From positions 1-64,000 of the forward strand of contig NZ_BMVU01000008.1 of the NCBI RefSeq assembly GCF_014650875.1: a stretch of 64,000 nt of DNA, in the 5' to 3' direction. This stretch comes from Streptomyces minutiscleroticus. GTDB lineage: Bacteria; Actinomycetota; Actinomycetes; Streptomycetales; Streptomycetaceae. The notes under the pieces are model-generated. The model was not told where the DNA came from. It ran no database searches and saw only the letters and a list, made by a program, of their open reading frames with translations. A program made the position numbers and the translations under genes. Positions 33,386 to 42,729 of the stretch are shown here, piece by piece; position 1 is the first letter of the stretch, and the number at the start of each line of letters is the position of its first letter.

Positions 33386-34279
33386 ATGACCCCGACGAAT
33401 CAGCACACCTCCCACCACGGCGAAGGCGGGCACCACTCCGGCCACGCCCATGGCGGCCACCACGAACACGTCGATCGTGGTCAGGCGGAGATCCTCGATC
33501 TGGACGCCGAGGTGCTCGGCGAGCACATGGCGTCCATCATCGCCTGGCTGCCGCTGGAGAGCGAGCCGCGCCAGATCGTGGACCTGGGCTGCGGCACCGG
33601 TGCGGGAACCTTCGCGCTCCTCGAGCGTTTCCCCGACGCGCACGTCACCGCCGTCGACACCTCGGCCGGGTACCTCCAGCTCCTGCGCGAGAAGGCGTGC
33701 GCCCGCGGTGTCGAGAGGCGCGTCCGGACCGTGCAGGCCGACCTCGACACCGACGACTGGCCCGACCTCGGCACGCCGGACCTGGTGTGGGCCTCGGCCT
33801 CGATGCACCACATGGCCGACCCCGACCGCGCCCTGACGAGCGTTCGCGAACTGCTCGCGCCCGGGGGCCTGTTCGCCGTCGTCGAGCTCGCGGGCTTCCC
33901 CCGCTTCCTGCCCGCCGACGCTCCCGAGAGCCGGCCCGGCCTCGAGGAGCGCGCCCATGCCGCGGCCGACGGCTTCCACGCCGAGCACGTTCCGCACCGC
34001 GGCGCCGACTGGGGCCCGATGCTGACAGCCGCCGGCTTCACCGTCGAGGACGAGCGCACCATCACCGTCCGCATCGAGGGCGCGCGCAGCGAAACGGTCG
34101 GCCGCTACGCCTACGGCGGTCTGCGGCGCATCCGCGGCGTGGCCGCACCTGCACTCGGCCCCGAGGACCTCGCCGCACTCGACGAACTCCTGGACACCGA
34201 CAGCCCGAACAGCCTTCTGCGCCGCGACGACCTCACCGTACGCACCGAGCGCACCGTCTGGGCCGCCCGCCGCGCCTGA
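33386..34279 (+). CDS. SAM-dependent methyltransferase with His-rich N-terminus
   Basis: 297 residues from ATG 33386. Residues 5-30 contain ten or more histidines (HTSHHGEGGHHSGHAHGGHH), a likely metal-binding extension. A class I methyltransferase follows: IVDLGCGTGAGTFALLERFP (motif I), VTAVDTSAGYL, DLVWASASMHHMADP and LAPGGLFAVVELAG. The catalytic domain resembles UbiE/Methyltransf_25 enzymes. The His tract might bind Zn, Ni or Co, or act as a storage tail. Whether it affects activity is unknown. Confidence 0.88.
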   Translation: MTPTNQHTSHHGEGGHHSGHAHGGHHEHVDRGQAEILDLDAEVLGEHMASIIAWLPLESEPRQIVDLGCGTGAGTFALLERFPDAHVTAVDTSAGYLQLLREKACARGVERRVRTVQADLDTDDWPDLGTPDLVWASASMHHMADPDRALTSVRELLAPGGLFAVVELAGFPRFLPADAPESRPGLEERAHAAADGFHAEHVPHRGADWGPMLTAAGFTVEDERTITVRIEGARSETVGRYAYGGLRRIRGVAAPALGPEDLAALDELLDTDSPNSLLRRDDLTVRTERTVWAARRA

Positions 34280-34885
34280 CCCCGGCCGCCCGGAGCGCCT
34301 GCCGGGCGGCCCCAGCACCGAAGCACCCGCCTCATACGCGACCGCAGCCTGCGCAGCGCCATGCGCTTCGCCGGACTGGGCAGCCATGCCCGCGCACCGC
34401 TGCCGTTGCGACCCCGCAGAGCGGCGGAGTGGCAGGGGAGCATCCACGACTGCACCGCGGATCCCCACCGACTGCGAAGCCTGGCGCCAGGGCCGGTGGG
34501 AAGAGATCACCGCAGCGCACGGCGAGGCCAAGGCCGCCGCCGGTGCCAGGATCACGGACCCGGGCCCTCACACGCCTGCGGGCGTCCCCCGTGAACGGCG
34601 CACCACCGAAGCAGGGGACCTGACCGTGACGGGCCGAGGCCGCCGACGGCGTACAGGTAGCCGGCAGCCTGGTCGACGGACAGCCGAAGGCCAGGTCCAC
34701 CGCGGGACGCAGGTGCGTTTCCGTGCAATCGCCGTGACCGGCCGGGTCGCACTCCGGCCGGGGGCGCAGCGCCCTGGGCACCGGGGACGGTGCAAGCCGC
34801 GCGGACCTGCCGGAATCCGAGGCGCGGGGGCCCGGTCACACAGGCCACCGCGACAGGTGGGAGTCTTCCGGCGACCTGTATGACA
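34280..34885. other. About 600 bp without a recognisable gene
   Basis: Weak protein-like text (CRCDPAERRSGRG, RWEEITAAHGEAKAAAGARI) occurs on the plus strand around 34390-34560, in a frame without a proper start or end. I cannot assign it. Confidence 0.35.
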
Positions 34886-34917
34886 GGGGCCGGACAGGGA
34901 TGTCCCTGTCCGGCCCC
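34886..34917. terminator. Terminator of the SapA-like gene
   Basis: GGGGCCGGACAGGGA at 34886-34900 and its exact complement at 34903-34917, with a 2-nt turn: a 15-bp perfect stem. It lies 66 bp after the minus-strand stop at 34983, and on the minus strand it follows that gene. Confidence 0.65.
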
Positions 34918-34982
34918 GTTGTCCATGGGCGTGGCCGTGTTCCCGGCGCGGGTGGCGGACCGTCCGTGTGCCGGGGACGGGG

Positions 34983-35411
34983 TCAGCCGCAGAAGCCCGA
35001 GAAGCTCGTGTACGTGTCGGCGATCTGGCCGCGGACGGTGACGCACTCGCCGCGGGCCGGGATGTGGACCGGGCCCGCGTAGGTGGTGTAGGCGCCGGAG
35101 TCCGAGGAGCTGACCTGGGTGTGGTTGGTCTGGTACACCTTCGCCTGCATGTACACGGCCGCGCCCTTCCGGGCCCGTACGGTCACGGCGCAGTTCTCGC
35201 CGATCCGCTCGTTCCAGGTGAGGTAGACGGTGCCGAGGTCGCCGATGTCGCGGCCGTGGACGACGCTGTAGCCGGAACCGCAGGCTCCGTTGTACTCGGC
35301 GGCGTACGCGCCCTGCGCAGCGGCGGAGGCGGGTGCCGCGAAGGCGGCGCCACCGGCCACCGCGGCGGCGGCCAGGGCGGTGACGGCGGCGGCCTGACGG
35401 ATGCGCTTCAT
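34983..35411 (-). CDS. Secreted SapA-like protein (spore-associated protein A family)
   Basis: 142 residues from ATG 35411, with AGGGGGA upstream. Sec signal peptide: MKRIRQ, hydrophobic Ala/Val core, cleavage near ASA at residues 28-32. The mature part has four cysteines (NGACGSGY, ENCAVTV, GECVTV, GFCG), likely two disulfides, and the family blocks YSVV, DIGDLGTVYLTWN and YTTYAGPVHIPARGECV. S. coelicolor SapA is a small protein found on spores. A cell-surface location during aerial growth is the likely setting; the molecular function is unknown. Confidence 0.85.
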   Translation of the reverse strand: MKRIRQAAAVTALAAAAVAGGAAFAAPASAAAQGAYAAEYNGACGSGYSVVHGRDIGDLGTVYLTWNERIGENCAVTVRARKGAAVYMQAKVYQTNHTQVSSSDSGAYTTYAGPVHIPARGECVTVRGQIADTYTSFSGFCG

Positions 35412-36223
35412 GGTGTTTTCCCCCTGGGAAGGACCCCTCGGTCCTTCGATCGCATGGTTGTCGGTCGAGTGGGCGGTAGGTTCCCCGCGCACCCGATGAG
35501 TTGGACCCATGTCCCCCTGCGACGGTTGGTGCCCGGACTGTCACCGTCGTGTCACGGCGGCGTCCGGACAGGAAGGCGGAGCAAGGGGCGCTCCGCACCG
35601 TTCGCGCCTGTCGGCCGCTCCTGAGCGATGACCGGACCAGCCGCTCCGCCTTCGTGCTGGCAGGGACCGACCTGGTGTTCGTACCCTCCCTGTTCTTCGG
35701 CAACGACCCCATACGCTTCTACGCGGCGAACGGCTGGGGCACCACCGCCCTCATGGGTGCGGTCCTCGACTACTGGCCGCTCGCCCTGGGCATCTCCGCC
35801 TACCGCAGCGCCACACGACGTGCGCCCGCCTTCTCACCGGCTCCGCGGCACTGGCAGGCAGCGGCCCGCGCCGCCGTCGCCCTGGCGCCGGCGGGGTGTG
35901 GAGAACCGTCTCCCGCGGTCCGGCCCGCTGCACTCGCCCACCGGGGGTGCCGGAGAATCCGTCGTGCCAGACGGCTTCCGCTCCGGAACCGCCGATCCGG
36001 TGGGCCTGTACGCGGCAACCGACGGCCACGACCGGCGTGACCGCGACGGCCAGGCCCCGGCAGGCGGCGGTCGCCCCGGTCCTGGCCGGAATACCGGTTG
36101 CCGGCATGGACCGGCTCGGGGCCGTTCGACCCGTGCGGGCGCGGCCGGTCGGCGGTGCCGTTTGCGCGGAGGCGGCCGAAGGACGGGCCCGGTCCTGTGG
36201 GACCGGGTGCGTCGGGCGGCTGC
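35412..36223. other. 812 bp spacer with a short membrane-protein fragment
   Basis: On the plus strand at about 35645-35830 one frame reads AFVLAGTDLVFVPSLFFGND, then PIRFYAANGWGTTALMGAVL and DYWPLALGISAYR. It looks like one or two membrane segments of an unknown protein without a plausible start. The rest to the GH65 stop shows no gene. Confidence 0.3.
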
Positions 36224-38593
36224 TCACCGGGTGAGGATCAGCCGGGACGTCTCCCCCGGCTGGATGCAGACGGTGCGGTCCCGCAGCCGGACGTCGACGG
36301 GGCACCGGTCGGACGACGGCACGATGATCTCCAACGCTCCCCGTTCCAGTCGCAGCCTGACGCCCCAGTGGCCTCGGTAGCGCAGGGCGAACGTGTAGGA
36401 GGACAGTTCCGGCAGCGGAACGGGGTCGAGCCAGAGTGCTTCGCCGCGGGTCTCGAGTCCGGGCAGTCCGCGCTGGACGAGGTCGAGCGTGCCGGCCATG
36501 GCACCGAGGTGGATGCCCTCTTCGGTGGTGCCGCCCTGTACGTCGGCGATGTCGCCGCGCAGCGCCTCCTGGCAGAACGTCCATGCCTCGCCGCGTCGGG
36601 CGCGGGCCAGGACCCAGCCGTGGACCAGGCCGCTGAGGGTGGATCCGTGGGAGGTGCGGCAGAGATAGTGGTCGACGGTGCGCCGCCATGCCTTCTCGCT
36701 GAGGTCGTAGCCCAGGCGGACGAAGAGGGAGCGGAGTTCGCGGGGGGAGAAGAGGTACCCCAGCATCAGCACGTCGGCTTGTTTCGAGGCCTGGTAGCGG
36801 TTGACGGTGTCGCCCTCGGCCTCCAGGATGCGGTCGAGACGCCGGATGTCGCCGTACTGCTCGCGGTAGCCGTCCCAGTCGAGTTCGGCGAGATCGCCGT
36901 ACCCGTCGAACTGGCTGATCAGGCCGTCGTGGAAGGGGACGTGGAGGGTGCGGGAGACGTCCTCCCACTGCCGGAGTTCCTCGTCGTGCAGCTCGGTGCG
37001 TTCCAGGAGTTCGCGTCGGCGGGGTTCGGGCAGGGCACGCAGTACGGTCAGGGCGCGGGCGAGCACCCATGCGGCGGTGACGTTGGTGTAGGCGTTGTCG
37101 TCGATGCCGGGCCGCCGCGCGCCGGGGTAGGCGTCGTGGTATTCGTCGGGGCCGACCACGCCGCGGATGCGGTAGCGCCGCAGACGGCCGTCGTAGGCCG
37201 CCGAGTCCGCCCAGAAGCGGGCGATCTGCAGCATCATCTCGGCGCCCTTGGTGTGCAGGAACTCGGTGTCCCCGCTGGCCTGGCAGTACTGCCACACGTT
37301 GTACGCGATCGCCGAGCCGACGTGGTGCTGGAGCCGGGAGTGATCGGGCAGCCAGCGTCCGGAGCGGGGGTTGAGGTGCAGTTCCTGGGTCTCCTCGCGT
37401 CCGTCGCTGCCGCTCTGCCACGGATACAGCGCCCCTCGGCGGCCGAGCGCGCGGGCCGATGCGCAGGCGCGCTCCAGGCGCCGGTGGCGGTAGCAGAGCA
37501 GGGCGCGGGAGACCTCGGGGAAGTGCAGGTCGAGGTAGGGCAGGACGAACAGTTCGTCCCAGAAGACGTGCCCGCGGTAGGCCTCTCCGTGCAGTCCCCG
37601 GGCGGGCACCCCCACGTCCAGGTCGGCGGTGTGGGGCGAGAGCGTCTGCAGGACGTGGAAGAGGTGCAGTCGCAGGATGCGGCCGGCGTCCCCGGGAACC
37701 TCCAGTTCGGCCCGGCGCCAGAGCTGCTCCCAGGCGGTGCGGTGGCTGCGCAGCAGCTCGTCGAAGCCGGGGGCGTCTCCCACCCGGTCGACCGCCGCAC
37801 GCAGCGGGTCGCTGATCGCGGGGTCGCGAGAGGAGTGCAGCGCGACCGTCTTGTCGACGGTGACGGTGCGGCCGGGCGGCAGGCGCAGCCGGACACGCTG
37901 GACCGCGCGAGGAAAGACGTGGCGGGCGGCGACGGGTGCGCCGGCCGTCAGCCGGGCCGCCAGGGCGATGCGGATGTCCGAGGTGCGCGTGCGGCAGCGC
38001 AGCCATACCAGGTTTCGGGCGGCGGAACCGGTGTGCACGTGGGTCAGATGGCGGCCGTCCAGGTCGCGGTAGCGCGGTACACCGTCATTGGTGACGCCCC
38101 CGTCGAGTGCCGCTTGGACCTCCAGTCCGCCGGTGAACCCCTCGGCCGTGAACTCGGTACGCAGGGCGGCCAGGTGCGGGTCGGCCATGTGCACCAGGCG
38201 CCGCTGGCGCACGCACAGCGTGCGCCCCTGGCCGATGCCGTACAGCGTCCGGCGTTCCAGCAGACCCGACGAGAGGTGGAGGGTCTGCCGGTGGTCGAGC
38301 ACCGTTCCCGTGTCCGGCGTGAGCCAGGGTCGCCCGGTGAGGCGGTAGCGCAGCGGCAGCCAGTTCGGAAGGTTGACGAGGTCCTCGTTCTCGACCCGGC
38401 GCCCCGCCACCGCCGAGGTGAGCCGGTCGTAGCAGCCGGCCGCATAGGTACCCGGGTAGTGGACGTCGTCCGCGGTGCATTCGGGCAGGGCTCCCCGGGT
38501 GGCGAAGCAGCCGTTCCCCAGCGTGCACAGCGCTTCCCTCACACGCTCCTGCTCGGGGAGGTAGCTCTCGTACTCCCAGGTCCAGCCCGTCAC
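36224..38593 (-). CDS. Glycoside hydrolase family 65 phosphorylase
   Basis: 789 residues from GTG 38593, chosen because GAGGAAGGAAG precedes it. GH65 architecture: N-terminal beta-sandwich (to ~270), helical linker, (alpha/alpha)6 barrel and C-terminal jelly roll. The general acid is Glu484 in VVGPDEYHDAY. Phosphorylase-type blocks KQADVLMLGYLF and GGTTEEGIHLGAMAGTLDL (phosphate loop) are present. It probably cleaves an alpha-glucosidic disaccharide (trehalose, maltose or kojibiose) with phosphate, saving ATP. No phosphoglucomutase is nearby. It is next to the universal stress gene and upstream of the hydrogenase operon, which hints at use under oxygen limitation. A DevR-like sequence lies at 38671. 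Confidence 0.9.
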   Translation of the reverse strand: MTGWTWEYESYLPEQERVREALCTLGNGCFATRGALPECTADDVHYPGTYAAGCYDRLTSAVAGRRVENEDLVNLPNWLPLRYRLTGRPWLTPDTGTVLDHRQTLHLSSGLLERRTLYGIGQGRTLCVRQRRLVHMADPHLAALRTEFTAEGFTGGLEVQAALDGGVTNDGVPRYRDLDGRHLTHVHTGSAARNLVWLRCRTRTSDIRIALAARLTAGAPVAARHVFPRAVQRVRLRLPPGRTVTVDKTVALHSSRDPAISDPLRAAVDRVGDAPGFDELLRSHRTAWEQLWRRAELEVPGDAGRILRLHLFHVLQTLSPHTADLDVGVPARGLHGEAYRGHVFWDELFVLPYLDLHFPEVSRALLCYRHRRLERACASARALGRRGALYPWQSGSDGREETQELHLNPRSGRWLPDHSRLQHHVGSAIAYNVWQYCQASGDTEFLHTKGAEMMLQIARFWADSAAYDGRLRRYRIRGVVGPDEYHDAYPGARRPGIDDNAYTNVTAAWVLARALTVLRALPEPRRRELLERTELHDEELRQWEDVSRTLHVPFHDGLISQFDGYGDLAELDWDGYREQYGDIRRLDRILEAEGDTVNRYQASKQADVLMLGYLFSPRELRSLFVRLGYDLSEKAWRRTVDHYLCRTSHGSTLSGLVHGWVLARARRGEAWTFCQEALRGDIADVQGGTTEEGIHLGAMAGTLDLVQRGLPGLETRGEALWLDPVPLPELSSYTFALRYRGHWGVRLRLERGALEIIVPSSDRCPVDVRLRDRTVCIQPGETSRLILTR

Positions 38594-38670
38594 CGTGGTG
38601 CTTCCTTCCTCGAACCGCTCCCGTGGGCGTGTACGCCGCCCGGGCCGGGGCTCGCAGACGATGCGCGTGG

Positions 38671-38684
38671 GGGCCGTGAGGCCG
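38671..38684. promoter_or_regulatory. Possible DevR/DosR-like box upstream of GH65 gene
   Basis: GGGCCGTGAGGCCG fits GGGnC-N4-GnCCC at all but the last base. It lies 78 bp upstream of the GTG. In DNA this rich in G and C such matches also arise by chance. Confidence 0.3.
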
Positions 38685-38792
38685 ATCAGTGGGACGGTGG
38701 CGACGGTCGCGGAGCCTCTCCCCGCACGCATACGGGTGCACTGCGGCCACAGCCGGTCGGACGAGCCGTCCGGAGCCGGCGGCTCGCCGGGA

Positions 38793-39671
38793 TCAGTCCC
38801 GCTGCGGCACGACCGCGACCGGGCAGTCCGCATGGTGCAGCAGCGTGTGCGCCACCCGGCCGAGCTGCAGGCCCAGGTGACCCCGCCTGCGGCGCGCGCC
38901 GATGACCGCGAGGTCCGCGGCGGCCGTGCGCCTCAGCAGCACGATGCGCGCCGGCCCTTCGGCCGTGGCACGGCGTACCCGGACACCGGGGCGCTCGACC
39001 GTCGCTTCGCGCAGCAGGTCGTCGAGCAGGGCGGAGGCCCGCTGCTCGTGCTCCCGGTCCACTCCCGCGGTCAGCAGCGGGTGATCGGCGCTCTCGTGCG
39101 CGGGGCAGCGCCAGGCGCGGACCACGTCGAGCGTGCAGGTACGCGCCTGGGCTTCGCGGAAGGCGAAACGGACCGCCTCACCACTGGTGTCAGGGGCGCC
39201 GGCCCCCAGCAGGATTCGTTCGTGGGAGCCGGTCAGCGCGGCCTTGTCGCCGCGGACCACGACGACCGGACAGTACGCCCGGGCGGCCACGGCCAGACCG
39301 ACCGAGCCCAGCAGCAGGCCCTTCAGCTCGCCGCGTCCCCTCGATCCGGTCACCAGCGCGAAGGCATTGTCGCCTTCGCGCAGCAGAGCGGAGACCGCGT
39401 CGTCGGCCCGTACCTCACCGGTCACTCCCACATCCGCGACGCGTCGTCGGGCACGCTCGGTGGCGACACCGATGATGTTGTCCGCCAGCACTTTCTCGGA
39501 CGGCCGGTCGGAGCCGTGGGAGGGGACGACCCCTTCGTAGCGTTCCCACAGGGAGGCGTACACCAGCCGGAGCGGCACACCGTGCCGGGCGGCCTCGTCC
39601 ACCGCCCAGTCGACCGCGGTCAGGCTGGAGTCCGATCCGTCGACACCCACGACCAGGGGCAGACCGGTCAC
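38793..39671 (-). CDS. Universal stress protein, tandem USP domains
   Basis: 292 residues containing two USP domains (about 1-145 and 150-292). Each has its ATP-binding G-x2-G-x9-G element: GSRGRGELKGLLLGSVG in the first, GARRRRGHLGLQLGRVAH in the second. Tandem USPs of this length dominate DosR/DevR dormancy regulons in mycobacteria and occur beside hydrogenase genes. It is divergent from the hydrogenase protease gene; a box at 39781 lies in the shared 192-bp gap. It probably helps cells survive hypoxia by an ATP-dependent signalling role. Confidence 0.92.
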   Translation of the reverse strand: MTGLPLVVGVDGSDSSLTAVDWAVDEAARHGVPLRLVYASLWERYEGVVPSHGSDRPSEKVLADNIIGVATERARRRVADVGVTGEVRADDAVSALLREGDNAFALVTGSRGRGELKGLLLGSVGLAVAARAYCPVVVVRGDKAALTGSHERILLGAGAPDTSGEAVRFAFREAQARTCTLDVVRAWRCPAHESADHPLLTAGVDREHEQRASALLDDLLREATVERPGVRVRRATAEGPARIVLLRRTAAADLAVIGARRRRGHLGLQLGRVAHTLLHHADCPVAVVPQRD

Positions 39672-39780
39672 GGTTCAACCACCTTCCGCCGGGCTGCACC
39701 GCTGTGCAGCAAAAGGGGCTGTCCTGCTCCACCGTCGCACCCTCCGGCCGGAGGCAGGAGGGGCGATCCGGTCCCCGTAA

Positions 39781-39794
39781 GGGACGTTCGGCCC
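39781..39794. promoter_or_regulatory. DevR/DosR-like box between usp and hydrogenase maturation genes
   Basis: GGGACGTTCGGCCC matches GGGnC-N4-GnCCC, the core of the mycobacterial DosR site (also reported for Streptomyces OsdR/DevR homologues). It lies 110 bp from the usp start and 70 bp from the protease start, so one dimer pair could drive both directions. It is a candidate only, since the motif is GC-rich. Confidence 0.5.
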
Positions 39795-39863
39795 GTGTCC
39801 GCGCGCATCGGCACGTGTCGATGATGACGGGCGTTGCGGACCGGGGAGACGGGGGAGGCGGAG

Positions 39864-40382
39864 ATGGCCCGCGCCCAGCGGATCGTGGTCATCGGTGTGG
39901 GAAACGAGTTCCGGCACGACGACGGTGTGGGGTGGGCCGTCGTCGCACGTCTGGAGGAACGGATGGCCGGCCGCTCCCTGCCGTGGGAGACGGTGCCGGC
40001 GATGTGCGACGGCGACCCGGTCCGTCTGATGGAACTGTGGAAGGGCGCCGATCTCGCTGTCGTCGTCGACGCGGCCCGCACCCGACCGCCCAGCCCCGGA
40101 CGCGTCCACCGGCTCGCCCTGGACGACGTGCTGCCGCAGTGGCCGGCGGCCACGAGCTCCCACGGTCTGGAGCTCGGTGATGCCGTGGAGCTGTCCGGCG
40201 TCCTCGGGCGGCTGCCGCACCGGCTCGTGGTGTACGCGGTCGAAGGCGCCGACAGCACGGTGGGCCGGGGGCTGTCGGACGCGGTCGCGGCGCGGGTCGA
40301 GAGCCTCGTCCGGGAAGTGGAGGCGGACATCGCACACTGTGTGGCCGACATCGGCCGTGCTCACCGGAAGGACGTGCCGTGA
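39864..40382 (+). CDS. [NiFe] hydrogenase maturation endopeptidase (HycI/HyaD family)
   Basis: 172 residues from ATG 39864, with GGAGGCGGAG upstream. The nickel-sensing family motifs are there: GVGNEFRHDDGVGWAV, then DAARTR and SSHGLELGDAVEL. These proteases cut the C-terminal tail of the hydrogenase large subunit after nickel insertion, and the large subunit here (46473-47846) has a 23-residue tail after its last ligand. The stop codon overlaps the GTG of hypF (GTGA), so the two are translationally coupled. Confidence 0.9.
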   Translation: MARAQRIVVIGVGNEFRHDDGVGWAVVARLEERMAGRSLPWETVPAMCDGDPVRLMELWKGADLAVVVDAARTRPPSPGRVHRLALDDVLPQWPAATSSHGLELGDAVELSGVLGRLPHRLVVYAVEGADSTVGRGLSDAVAARVESLVREVEADIAHCVADIGRAHRKDVP

Positions 40383-42724
40383 GCGGGCGCATCGCGCGGC
40401 GTATACGGGTGTTCGGACGGGTCCAGGGGGTCGGCTTCCGCCCCTACGTGCACCGGACGGCGACCGCACTCGGCCTCGACGGCTGGGTGTCGAACGTCGA
40501 CGGACACGTGGAGGTGAGCGTCTGCGGCCCTGCGGAGACGGTGCGTGCGCTGGTGGCGGGGATCCGTGCGCCGGTGCCGCCGCTCGCCGTCGTCCGCCAC
40601 GTGGTGGTGGGGGACGAGCACGGCGACAGAACACCGGTGGGGCGCGGGTTCACGGTACGCCCGAGCCGGGCCCGTCCGTGCGACGGTCCCCGCGAGGTCC
40701 CGCCGGACGCGGCCGTCTGCGACGCCTGCCTGCGGGAGCTGTTCGACCCCGCGGACCGCCGCTACCGCTACCCGTTCGTCAACTGTGCCGACTGCGGTCC
40801 GCGGGCCACCTTGATCGAGGACCTGCCCTACGACCGCGTGAGGACCACCATGCGGCGCTTCCCGCTGTGCCCGGCGTGTGCGGCCGAGTACGCCGACCCC
40901 GCCGACCGGCGCTTCCACGCCGAACCGCTGGCGTGTCCGGCCTGCGGCCCGCATCTCACCTGGTCCGACCTGACCGGGGAGAAGGCACTGCGGGCAGCGG
41001 TCGCAGCCGTCGCGGCGGGCGGCGTCATCGCGGTGAAGGGACTCGGCGGTTTTCAACTGGTGTGCGACGCCACCAGCGCGGAGGCGGTGAGCGAGCTGCG
41101 CAGGCGCAAGCACAGGCCCGACAAACCGTTCGCCGTCATGGTGCGCGATCTCGCGACCGCGCGACGGCTGGCGTACATCGGCCGCACCGAGCGTGACGTC
41201 CTGACCTCGCCGGCGCACCCCGTGGTGCTGCTGCGGGCACGAGGCGTCCACGAGCCGGCCGGGGACCGGCGGCGCACCCGCGCCCGGGCGGTGCGGCTCG
41301 CTCCCCAGGTACAGCCGGGAACCCGCCGTGCGGGCCTCTTCCTCCCCACCACCGCACTGCACCACCTGCTCCTGCGCGGGCTGGACCGCCCCTTGATCGT
41401 CACCAGCGGCAACCTCGCCGGCGAGCCCATCGCCGTCGACGACGACGAGGCCCGGCGGGCACTCGGCGCGGTCGCCGACGGATTCCTGACCCACGACCGG
41501 CCCATCCACGCCCGCTACGACGACTCCGTCGTCCACGTCCTCGGCCGCAGGAGCCTCACGCTCCGCCGGGCCCGCGGCTACGCACCAGCCCCTCTCGCAC
41601 TTCCCGTTCCCGCACCCCTTTCCCTGGCGGGGGCCGGGGCCCAGCTCAAGCACACCTTCACCCTGGCCGAGCACGATCGGGCCCACATCGGGACGCACAC
41701 AGGCGACCTGGCGAGCGCGGCCACCCACGAGGCGTTCCGGGCCTCGTTCGCGGACCTCTCGCGCCTGACCGGAATCCGTCCCCGCGCGGTGGCGCACGAT
41801 CTCCACCCCGGTTACCTGTCCACCCAGTGGGCCCGGGGCCTGCCCGTCGAACGCCGGATCGCCGTCCAGCACCACCACGCGCACGTCGCGGCCGTGGCGG
41901 CCGAACACGCACTGGCCGAACCGTTCGTGGGCGTCGCCTACGACGGCCTGGGGGCCGGCGACGACGGCACACTCTGGGGAGGCGAAGTCCTCGTCGCGGA
42001 CCTGGCCGGCTACCGGCGCGTGGGACGGTTCGCACGGGCGCCCCTGCCCGGCGGCGAGGCCGCCGTCCGCCGTCCGACCCGGATGGCGCTCGGTTATCTC
42101 CACGGACTGGAGGCGCTGGGCGCACCGCGTCCCGCCGCCTGGCAGGCCCGGCCGTTCACCGACCGTCTGGACGCGCGGGAGACGGAGACGGTCTGCCGCA
42201 TGGTGGAACGCGGCGTCAACTGCCCCCGGGCCTCCAGTGCGGGACGGTTGTTCGACGCCGTGGCCGGCCTGCTCGGCCTGGGGGACACGGTGTCCTACGA
42301 AGGGCAGGCGGCCGTCGCCCTGGAGAGCGCGGCCGGCGGCCTGCGCACCGGTGCGCTGCCCTGGCGGCTGACCCGGACGGACGGTCTGTGGGTGTACGAC
42401 CCCGCCCCCACGCTCACCGCACTCCTCGAAGGGGTCGCCGACGACGTCGCGGTCGGCCGGCTCGCCGCCGCGTTCCACTCCACCGTCGCCGAGGTCACCG
42501 CCGCACTGGTGGAACGTGCGGTCGCCGCCGGCGCCCCGCGCACGGTGTGCCTGGGCGGCGGCTGCTTCCAGAACCGCCGTCTGCTGACCGACGTCGAACG
42601 CCTGCTGCGCGCCCAGGACCTGCGCGTTCTGACAGGCCACGCGGTTCCGGTGAACGACGCGGGCATCAGCTACGGGCAGGTGGCGGTGGCGTCCGCCCTG
42701 CTCGCGAGGGAGAAGGAGCGCTGA
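40379..42724 (+). CDS. hypF: Carbamoyltransferase HypF
   Basis: 781 residues. Order of domains: acylphosphatase-like (residues 6-90, RVFGRVQGVGFRPYV), two zinc fingers (CDACLRELFDPADRRYRYPF, then VNCADCGPR; and CPACAAEYADPADRRFHAEP, then LACPACGPH), YrdC-like (about 200-385, AVKGLGGFQLVCDATSAEA, KHRPDKPFAVM) and the Kae1-like domain with HHHAHVAAVAAEH. HypF makes thiocarboxamide on HypE from carbamoyl phosphate and ATP, the source of the Fe cyanide ligands. Length and all domains are normal. Confidence 0.95.
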   Translation: MSGRIARRIRVFGRVQGVGFRPYVHRTATALGLDGWVSNVDGHVEVSVCGPAETVRALVAGIRAPVPPLAVVRHVVVGDEHGDRTPVGRGFTVRPSRARPCDGPREVPPDAAVCDACLRELFDPADRRYRYPFVNCADCGPRATLIEDLPYDRVRTTMRRFPLCPACAAEYADPADRRFHAEPLACPACGPHLTWSDLTGEKALRAAVAAVAAGGVIAVKGLGGFQLVCDATSAEAVSELRRRKHRPDKPFAVMVRDLATARRLAYIGRTERDVLTSPAHPVVLLRARGVHEPAGDRRRTRARAVRLAPQVQPGTRRAGLFLPTTALHHLLLRGLDRPLIVTSGNLAGEPIAVDDDEARRALGAVADGFLTHDRPIHARYDDSVVHVLGRRSLTLRRARGYAPAPLALPVPAPLSLAGAGAQLKHTFTLAEHDRAHIGTHTGDLASAATHEAFRASFADLSRLTGIRPRAVAHDLHPGYLSTQWARGLPVERRIAVQHHHAHVAAVAAEHALAEPFVGVAYDGLGAGDDGTLWGGEVLVADLAGYRRVGRFARAPLPGGEAAVRRPTRMALGYLHGLEALGAPRPAAWQARPFTDRLDARETETVCRMVERGVNCPRASSAGRLFDAVAGLLGLGDTVSYEGQAAVALESAAGGLRTGALPWRLTRTDGLWVYDPAPTLTALLEGVADDVAVGRLAAAFHSTVAEVTAALVERAVAAGAPRTVCLGGGCFQNRRLLTDVERLLRAQDLRVLTGHAVPVNDAGISYGQVAVASALLAREKER

Positions 42725-42729
42725 GCGCG

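Noticed and set aside
36098..38905. A very long open frame antisense to the GH65 gene
   Set aside because: The GH65 frame has clear domains and catalytic motifs; the antisense frame is low-complexity and open only because of the GC-rich third positions.
40361..42640. Long open frame antisense to hypF
   Set aside because: hypF is complete with all four domains; the reverse frame shows no family traits.
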